Assembly: GCF_014203855.1 (NCBI RefSeq) | Contig: NZ_JACHJV010000001.1 | Location: 5,952,001 to 6,016,000 of the forward strand | DNA length: 64,000 nt | From: Kitasatospora kifunensis | GTDB lineage: Bacteria > Actinomycetota > Actinomycetes > Streptomycetales > Streptomycetaceae | Direction: 5' to 3' | Shown here: positions 55,792-64,000 of the stretch, piece by piece | How positions within the stretch are numbered: the first letter of the stretch is position 1 | Layout of the letters: the number at the start of each line of letters is the position of its first letter | Notes under the pieces: generated by a model | Databases searched by the model: none | What the model saw: only the letters and a program-made list of their open reading frames with translations | Told to the model about the DNA's origin: nothing | Position numbers and translations under genes: made by a program

Positions 55792-58700
55792 TTCCGCTTT
55801 CGTACGGACAGCGCCGGCTCTGGTTCCTGAACCGCCTGGAGGGCGGGGACGCGAACTACAACATGCCGTTGGCGCTGCGGCTGACCGGAAAGCTGGACCG
55901 CTCCGCGTTGGCTGCCGCGCTGGACGATGTGGTGGAGCGGCACGAGAGCCTGCGCACGCTCTTCCCGGAGCGTGACGGTGAGCCGCGTCAGCGGATCCTG
56001 CCGATGGCACGGGTGGCGCTCTCGCTGGACGAACAGGACTGCACCGAGGAGGAGTTGGCCGCGCGGCTGACTGCCGAGGCGGGGTACGCCTTCGATCTCA
56101 CCAGTGAACTGCCGCTGCGGCCGGTGCTGTTCTCGGTCGCCGGGGATACCCATGTGCTGCTGCTGGTGCTGCACCATGTGGCGGGTGACGGCTGGTCGTT
56201 GGTGCCGTTGGCGCGGGATGTGTCGATGGCGTATGCGGCCCGGGTGGCCGGCGAGGCTCCGGCTTGGGAGCCGCTGCCGGTGCAGTACGCGGACTACGCG
56301 TTGTGGCAGCGTGAGTTGCTGGGTGAGGAGAGCGATCCGCAGAGTCTGATGGTGCGCCAGGTGGAGTTCTGGCGTGGGGCGTTGGCCGGTCTGCCGGACG
56401 AGGTGTCGCTGCCGGGGGACCGGTTGCGGCCGGTGGTGGCCGGGGGAGCGGGCGGGAGTGTGCCGTTCGCGGTGCCCGCCGGGGTCCACGCGGCTGTGGT
56501 GCGGCTGGCCCGGGAGTGCGGGGCGAGTGTGTTCATGGTGGTGCAGGCGGCGTTGGCCGCGTTGCTGGCCCGGCTGGGTGCGGGCGAGGACGTGCCGATC
56601 GGCGCGCCGGTGGCGGGTCGTAGCGAGGAGGCATTGGAGGACGCGGTCGGGTTCTTCGTCAACACGCTGGTGCTGCGCACCGATGTGTCGGGCGACCCGA
56701 CGTTCCGGGAGCTGCTCGGGCGGGTGCGGCAGGCCGACCTGGCCGCGTTCGCGCATCAGGACGTCCCGTTCGAGCGGGTGGTGGAGGCGCTGAACCCGCC
56801 GCGCTCGATGGGCCGCCACCCGCTCTTCCAGGTGATGCTGGCCTTCCAGGACACTTCGCTGCCCGAACTCGACCTGCCGGACCTGCGGGTGGCGGTGGAG
56901 CCGGTGGCGCGCGCGGCGGCGAAGTTCGACCTGTCCCTCGATGCCGCGGAGCGCTTCGAGGGGGGTGTGCCGGCGGGTATCGAAGGTTGCGTCGATTACG
57001 CCGATGCTCTGTACGACCGGGAGACGGCGGCTGCGTTCGCCGGTCGTCTGGCCGCCTTCCTGGCCGCGGTTACCGCTGAACCGGATGACCGGATCGGCCA
57101 GTTCGATCTCGTCACGGTGGATGAGCGCGAGTTGGTGCTGCATCGGTGGAACGACACCGCACGAGCCGTTCCGCCGGGGTTGATTCATGAGCACTTCGAG
57201 CGGCAGGTTGTGTTGGCGCCGGATGCGGTGGCGGTGGCTTGTGAGGGTGTGGAGTTGTCGTATGCGGAGTTGAACGGGCGGGTGAACCGTCTGGCGCGGT
57301 TGTTGATTGCGCGTGGTGCGGGTCCGGAGGGGTTTGTCGCGTTGGCGTTGCCGCGTGGTGAGTTGATGGTGGTGGCGTTGCTGGCGGTGTTGAAGTCGGG
57401 TGCGGCGTATCTGCCGGTGGACCCGGAGTATCCGGTGGACCGGATCGCCTACATGTTGGAGGATGCCGCGCCGGCGTTGGTGGTGACGGTCTCGGCGGTG
57501 GCCGGCCGGCTGCCGTCGGGCGAGCGGACGGTCCTGGCGCTGGACCGGGCTGACGTCCGGGCGGACTTGGCCGCGCAGGCCGACACCGACGTCACGGATG
57601 CCGACCGAGTCCGGCCGCTGTTGCCTGACCACCCGGCGTATTTGATTTATACGTCGGGTTCGACGGGTCGTCCGAAGGGTGTGGTGATTGCGCATCGTGG
57701 TATTCCGAGTTTGGCGCATGCGAAGGTTGAGTGGTATGCGACGACGGCGGAGAGTCGGGTGTTGCAGTTCTCGTCGTTGAGTTTTGACAGTCATGTGTCT
57801 GAGGTGTGGTCGGCGTTGTTGGGTGGTGGTCGGTTGGTGGTTGCTCCGTTGGAGCGGATGATGCCGGGGGAGCCGTTGGTGGGGTTGGTGGCGGAGCAGG
57901 GGGTTACGCATGTTGATTTGCCGCCGGCGGGGTTGGCGGTGATGCCGGTGGGTTCGTTGCCTGAGGGTGGGACGTTGATTGTTGGTGGTGAGGCGAGTAC
58001 TCCGGCGTTGGTGGAGCGGTGGTATCGGGGTCGGCGGATGATCAATTCGTATGGGCCGACTGAGGCGACGGTGTGCGCGAGTATGAGTGATCCGATTTCG
58101 GATGCGGCGATTCCGCCGATTGGTCGGCCGGTGTGGAACAAGCGGGTGTATGTGTTGGATGGGGGTTTGCGTTTGGTGCCGCCGGGTGTGGTGGGTGAGT
58201 TGTATGTGGCGGGTGAGGGTTTGGCGCGTGGGTATTTGGGTCGGCCTGGGTTGTCGGCGGAGCGGTTTGTGGCGTGTCCGTTCGGCGCTGGTGAGCGTAT
58301 GTATCGGACGGGTGATTTGGTGCGGTGGGGTGTGGATGGGCAGTTGGTGTTTCTGGGTCGGGCGGACAGTCAGGTGAAGGTGCGTGGTTTCCGGATCGAG
58401 TTGGGTGAGGTGGAGGCGGCGATTGATGGGTTGTCTGGTGTGGCGCAGGCTGTGGTGTTGTTGCATGAGGATGCGGTGGGTGATCGGCGTTTGGTGGCGT
58501 ATGTGGTCGGTGCCACGGAGTCGGTTGCGGGGTTGAGGGAGCGGTTGGGTCGGAGTCTGCCGGATTACATGGTTCCGTCGGCGTTCGTGTTGTTGGATGC
58601 GTTGCCGTTGATGCCGAATGGGAAGGTGGATCGGCGGGCGTTGCCGGAGCCGGAGTTCGCGGTGGTCGGTGCGGGTCGGGGTCCGCGTTCGCCGCGGGAG

Positions 58701-61700
58701 GAGATCCTGTGCGGGCTCTTTGCCGAGGTGTTGGGTGTGGAGCGCGTCGGGATCGACGACGGGTTCTTCGAGTTGGGTGGCCATTCGCTGTTGGCGACCC
58801 GGTTGGCGAGTCGGGTGCGTTCGGTGTTGGGTGTGGAGTTGGCGCTGCGGGTGCTGTTCGAGGCGCCGACGGTGGCGGGGTTGGCGGCGGTGCTGGCGGG
58901 TGAGGAGGCGAGCGCGCGGCCGGCATTGCGGCCGGTGGCGCGTCCCGAGCAGCTACCGCTCTCCTTCGCGCAGCAGCGGCTCTGGTTCCTCAACCGCCTC
59001 GAACCGGACAGCGGCGCCTACAACATGCCGCTCGTCCTGCGGCTGACCGGCGACCTGGACACCGTCGCGCTGGCCGCCGCGCTGAACGACGTGGTCGGTC
59101 GGCACGAGAGCCTGCGCACGCTCTTCCCCGAGCGTGACGGTGAGCCGCGTCAGCGGATCCTGCCGATGACGCAGGTGCTGCTCTCGCTGGCCGAACGGGA
59201 CTGTACCGAGGATGAGTTGGCCGCACGGCTGGCCGCCGAGGCGGAGTGCGCCTTCGACCTCACCAGTGAACTGCCGCTGCGACCGGTGCTGTTCACGCTG
59301 GCGCCCGAGGTGCATGTGCTGGTACTGGTGCTGCACCATGTGGCGGGTGACGGATGGTCGCTGGCGCCGCTGGCCCGCGACGTCTCGACCGCTTACGCCG
59401 CCCGCGTCACCGGCACGGCCCCCGCCTGGCAGCCGCTGCCGGTGCAGTACGCGGACTACGCGTTGTGGCAGCGTCAGTTGCTCGGCGAGGAGAGCGACCC
59501 GCAGAGTCTGATGGTGCGCCAGGTGGATTTCTGGCGTGAGGCGTTGGCCGGTCTGCCGGACGAGGCCTCGCTGCCGGGGGACCGGTTGCGGCCCGCGGTG
59601 GCCGGGGGAGCGGGCGGGAGTGTGCCGTTCGCGGTGCCCGCCGAGGTCCACGCGGCTGTGGTGCGGCTGGCCCGGGAGTGCGGGACGAGCGTGTTCATGG
59701 TGGTGCAGGCGGCGTTGGCCGCACTGCTGGCCCGGCTGGGTGCGGGCGAGGACGTGCCGATCGGCGCGCCGGTGGCGGGTCGAACCGACGAGGCGTTGGA
59801 GGACGCCGTCGGCTTCTTCGTCAACACCCTCGTCCTGCGCACCGACGTCTCGGGCGACCCGACGTTCCGGGAGCTGCTCGGGCGGGTGCGGCAGGCCGAC
59901 CTGGCCGCGTTCGCTCATCAGGACGTCCCGTTCGAGCGGCTGGTCGAGGTGCTGAACCCGCCGCGCTCGATGGGCCGCCACCCGCTCTTCCAGGTCATGT
60001 TGGCCTTCCAGAACACCGCCCTGCCCGACCTCGACCTGCCGGACCTGCGGGTGGTGGCGGAGCCGGTGGCACGCTGGGCGGCGAAGTTCGACCTGTCCCT
60101 CGATGCGGCGGAGCGTTTCGAGGCCGGCGTGCCCGCGGGTATCGAGGGCTGCGTCGACTACGCCGACGCTCTGTACGACCGGGAGACGGCTGTTGCCTTC
60201 GCGGGCCGTCTGGCCGCCTTCCTGGCCGCGGTCACCGCCGAACCGGACCACACCATCGGGCAGTTCGACCTCAGCAGCGAAGCCGAACGCCACCTTGTCC
60301 GCCACGAGTGGAACGACACCGCACACCCCGTCCCGGCCGGCACCCTGCCGTCCTTCATCGAGGCCCAGGCGGACCGCACCCCCGACGCGCCGGCCCTGCT
60401 GTTCGACGACACGGTGCTCAGTCACCGCGAACTCTCTGCTCGGGCGAACCGCCTGGCCCGCCGCCTGGTCGGCCTCGGCGCCGGCCCCGAGCACACCGTG
60501 GCCGTCGCCCTGCCCCGCTCACCCGAGCTGGTGGTCGCGCTGCTCGCGGTGCTGAAGTCGGGCGCGGCCTACCTGCCGGTGGATCCCGACTATCCGGCGG
60601 ACCGGATCGCCTACATGCTGGCGGACGCCGCGCCGGTGGCCGTCCTCACCTGCCGCGAGCTGGCCGGCGTGCTGCCGGAGGGAAGTCGCGCCCTGGTGCT
60701 GGACGACCCGGCGGAGGTCGCCGCGCACGCGCAGCACCAGGACCACCACCTCGGCGACCAGGAGCGGACCGCACCGCTGCTGCCCGCCCACCCCGCCTAC
60801 CTGATCTACACCTCCGGCTCCACCGGTCGCCCCAAGGGCGTCGCCGTCCCGCACGACGCGATCGTCAACCGCCTGCTCTGGATGCGCGAGCAGTACGGCA
60901 TCGGCCCCGCCGACCGGGTGCTGCAGAAGACCCCGTCGAGCTTCGATGTCTCGGTCTGGGAGTTCTTCCTGCCGTTGCTCTCCGGTGCGGCCCTGGTGGT
61001 GGCCCCGCCCGGCGCCCACCGCGAGCCGGCCCGGCTCGCCGCGGAGATCAGGCGCCACGGCGTCACCATCACCCACTTCGTGCCGTCGATGCTGCACGCC
61101 TTCGTCACCGAGCCCGCCGCCGCCGACTGCACCAGCCTGCGGCACGTGGTGTGCAGCGGCGAGGCGCTCTCCACCGACCTGCTCTCCCGCTACCGCCACC
61201 TCCTGGGCGCCGAGCTCCACAACCTCTACGGCCCGACCGAGGCGGCCGTCGACGTCACCTACCACCGGGCGGCGCAGAGCGAGAGCGGAAGCACCGTGCC
61301 GATCGGCCGGCCGGTGTGGAACACCCGGGTCTTCGTCCTGGACCGCGAGTTGCGGCCGCTGCCGCCCGGTGTGGCCGGCGAGCTCTACCTGGCCGGCGAC
61401 CAGCTCGCGCGCGGCTACGCCGGCCGGCCCGCGCTGACCGCCGAGCGGTTCGTCGCCTGCCCGTTCACCCCTGGCGCCCGGATGTACCGCACCGGTGACA
61501 TCGTGCGCTGGAACCGGGACGGCGCCCTGGTCTTCCTCGGCCGCGCCGACCACCAGGTGAAGCTGCGCGGCCTGCGCATCGAACTGGACGAGATCGCCAC
61601 CGTGCTCGCCGGTGCCCCCGGCGTCTCCTGGGCGACCGCCCTGGTGCACGAGCGCGCCGAGGACGACCAGTTCCTCGCCGCCTACCTGGTCTCCGACGGT

Positions 61701-64000
61701 AGCTGCACCGAGGCGGCACTGCGGGCGCACCTGGCCGCCGCGCTGCCGCAGTACATGGTGCCCTCGGTCTTCGTGCCGATCGACGAGGTGCCGCTGTCGC
61801 CCAGCGGCAAGCTGGACCGCAAGGCGCTGCCCGTCCCCGTTGCGGCGAGCGGCACCCCGCACCGGGCGCCCGCTTCCGCGACGGAAGAGATCCTCTGCGG
61901 CGTCTTCGCCGAGCTGCTCGGACTCGACACCGTGGGCGTGGACGACAACTTCTTCGACCTCGGCGGCCACTCCCTGCTCGCCACCCGACTCGTCAGCCGC
62001 ATCCGCACCACCCTCGGCACCGAAGTCAACCTCCGCACCCTCTTCGAAGCCCCCACCGTTGCCACCCTCGCCGGCCGCCTCACCCAGGACGCCACCACCC
62101 GCCCGGCCCTGGCAGCCGTCACCCGCCCCGAGGCCATCCCGCTCTCGCACGCGCAGCAACGCCTCTGGTTCCTCGCCGAACTCGAAGGCCCCAGCGGCAC
62201 GTACAACATTCCCGCCGCACTGCGCCTGCGCGGCCCTCTCGACCGCGGCGCCCTGCAGGCCGCGCTGGGTGATGTCGTCACCCGCCACGAGGTCCTGCGC
62301 ACCGTCTTGCCGCTCGTGGGCGGGCAGCCCCAGCAGGAGATCCTGGCGCCTTCGACCGTCGACCTGCCGCTCATCGCCGTCGACACCACCCCCGCCGCAC
62401 TGGCCGATGACCTCGCTGCCGAGGCCGGCCGCGGGTTCGACCTGAGCGCCGAACTCCCGCTGCACGCCAAGCTCTTCGCGGTCAACGCGGAGGAGCACGT
62501 CCTGCTGCTGACCTTGCACCACATCGCGGGAGACGGCTGGTCGCTTGGTCCGCTGGCCCGCGACCTCTCCACCGCCTACGCCGCACGCCGCGAAGGCCAC
62601 GCCCCCAGCTGGGAGCCACTGCCGATCCAGTACGCCGACTACACCCTCTGGCAGCGCCGACTCCTCGGTGACGCCGCAGACCCCACCAGCCGCCTGAACG
62701 AGCAACTGGACTACTGGCGCAAGGCATTGGCCGACCTGCCCGACGAGCTCACCCTCCCCGCCGACCGTCCGCGCCCGGCCGTGGTCACCCACCAGGGCGC
62801 CACCGTCTCCTTCACCGTCCCCGCGTACACCCACGAGCGGCTCGCCAAGCTCACCCGCACCCACGGCGCCACCCTCTTCATGGGCCTGAACGCCGTCCTG
62901 GCCACCCTGCTCTCCCGCCTTGGTGCGGGCACCGACATCCCCATCGGCACCCCCATCGCCGGACGCACCGACGAAGCCACCAACGAACTCATCGGGTTCT
63001 TCGTCAACACCCTTGTCACCCGTACGGACTTGAGCGGGAATCCGACGTTCACCGAGTTGCTGGAGCAGACCCGCAACACCCTGCTGGCTGCCTACACCCA
63101 CCAGGACCTCCCCTTCGACCACCTCGTCGAAGCCCTCAACCCCACTCGCTCCCTCGCCCGCCACCCGCTCTTCCAGACCATGCTCACCGTCCAGAACAAC
63201 GCGGCCCCGATCCTTGAACTCACCGGGCTGACGGCCCGGTCCGAGGCCATCGGCAACGCGAGCGCCAAGTTCGACCTCGCCTTCGACCTCTCGGAACAGC
63301 TCGACTCCGAAACAGGTCCCGCCGGCATCACCGGCACCCTCACCTACGCCACCGACCTCTTCGACCCCGAAACCGCCGCGCAGATCGCCCAGCGCTTCAC
63401 CGACCTGCTGCACACGCTCACCGCCACGCCCGACCGCCCGGTCACCCGCGCCGACATCCTCACCGCGGACGAGCGCCGGACGCTGCTGGGGAGTTGGAGC
63501 GACACCAGCCGCGAGGTGCCCGAGGCCACGGTGCCCGAACTGTTCCAGGCCCAGGCCGCCCGCACGCCCGACGCGGTCGCGGTGAGCCTCGGTGAGACAG
63601 ACCTGACGTACCGTCAACTAAATGCCCGAGCCAACCAGCTCGCACGGGTGCTGGCGCACCGCGGAGTGCGGCCGGAGTCGCTGGTCGCGGTGGCGATGGA
63701 CCGGTCCGTCGAGCTGGTGGTCGCGCTGCTGGCCGTGTTGAAGGCAGGCGGGGCATACCTGCCGATCGACCCCACCTACCCGGCCGAGCGGATCGCGTAC
63801 ACACTCGGCGACGCGGCACCAGCCCTCGTCCTCACACACGGCCGGAGCGACCTCCCGGCCGACACCCCGAGCCTGGCCGTCGACGACCCGCAGGTCGCCG
63901 CGCAGCCGGAGCACAACCTCGCCACGCGGCTGCGGCCCGCCCACCCCGCGTACGTCATCTACACCTCGGGTTCCACCGGCCGCCCCAAGGGGGTTGTGGT
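55788..64000 (+). CDS. NRPS C-A-PCP-C-A-PCP-C-A..., truncated by window edge
   Basis: This frame is open from the GTG at 55788 (4-nt overlap with the previous gene) to the window end, at least 2737 codons. Module a: C (PLSYGQRRLWFL at the very start, HHVAGDGWS near 129), A (TSGSTGRPKG near 622, NSYGPTEATVC near 753, code DSSDIGSVCK, unassigned), PCP (FFELGGHSL near 993). Module b: C (PLSFAQQRLWFL near 1056), A (NLYGPTEAAVD near 1812, code DVWHVSLVDK, serine), PCP (FFDLGGHSL near 2055). Module c: C (PLSHAQQRLWFL near 2118, HHIAGDGWS near 2245) and the start of an A domain, cut in TSGSTGRPKGV. The C domains are L-C-L type and no E domain is seen so far. Codon use changes sharply in module a. 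Confidence 0.93.
55796..57140 (+). repeat. Duplicated condensation domain, copy 1
   Basis: This segment and 58950-60310 encode near-identical C domains offset by about 3162 nt (1054 codons). Long shared runs include ESDPQSLMVRQV, GAGGSVPFAVPA, FRELLGRVRQADLAAFAHQD and NPPRSMGRHPLFQVMLAFQ, with high identity also at DNA level. Confidence 0.8.
58950..60310 (+). repeat. Duplicated condensation domain, copy 2
   Basis: Second copy of the C domain described at 55796-57140. Third-position differences in copy 2 favour C, while copy 1 keeps more G and T. Confidence 0.8.

Overview
The window is high-GC actinomycete DNA: GTG starts, GGAGG-type ribosome binding sites, mostly G/C-ending codons, a GH95 enzyme with a Tat-type signal, a WGR/DUF4132 protein and two separate nonribosomal peptide synthetase (NRPS) loci. 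A Streptomyces- or Kitasatospora-like host is the best guess; no ribosomal RNA or housekeeping gene fixes the genus.

Region 1 (1-28.7 kb) is a peptide biosynthesis locus cut by the left window edge. It holds the end of a CPA2 cation/proton antiporter, a flavin reductase, an MbtH protein (minus strand), an ArsR-type regulator (minus strand), a COMT-like methyltransferase, a tryptophan-2,3-dioxygenase-superfamily heme protein, a MacB-like ABC exporter pair, two NRPS genes, an MFS exporter and a GT-C (PMT/ArnT-like) glycosyltransferase. The assembly line reads [half-C]-A-PCP-C-A-PCP / C-A-PCP-E-C-A-PCP-[beta-lactamase-fold release domain]. The last adenylation domain carries a glycine-type code, and the enzyme ends in a penicillin-binding-protein-type thioesterase fused in cis. 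The A domain of the third module lacks the conserved A10 lysine. Four genes contain rare TTA codons.

Region 2 (28.8-31.8 kb) is a junction. It has a tyrosine integrase broken by a frameshift and an amber codon, the 3' part of a tRNA-Pro(GGG) gene followed by a tRNA-type terminator, and a carbamoyltransferase that lacks its N-terminal domain. This looks like the right-hand end of an integrated element lying to the left, so region 1 may have arrived on it.

Region 3 (31.8-47.1 kb) is mixed chromosome: a rhomboid-like protein and a methyltransferase, a small secreted peptide, a NarL-type two-component system with a DUF4097 protein, a GH95 hydrolase, a secreted 124-residue protein, a WGR/DUF4132 protein, a SnoaL-like protein and a PimE-like glycosyltransferase. 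Between these are fragments of an alpha/beta hydrolase, an acyl carrier protein, a zinc alcohol dehydrogenase and an NRPS adenylation domain.

Region 4 (47.2 kb to the right edge) is a second NRPS locus: a promoter, mbtH, then translationally coupled NRPS genes C-A-PCP-E / C-A-PCP / C-A-PCP-C-A-PCP-C-A... running off the window. Two A domains have clear serine codes. One A-PCP segment (about 57.2-58.9 kb) uses T/G-ending codons unlike its surroundings, and two C domains are near-duplicates.

Substrate codes and motif positions were aligned by eye. No database search was run.
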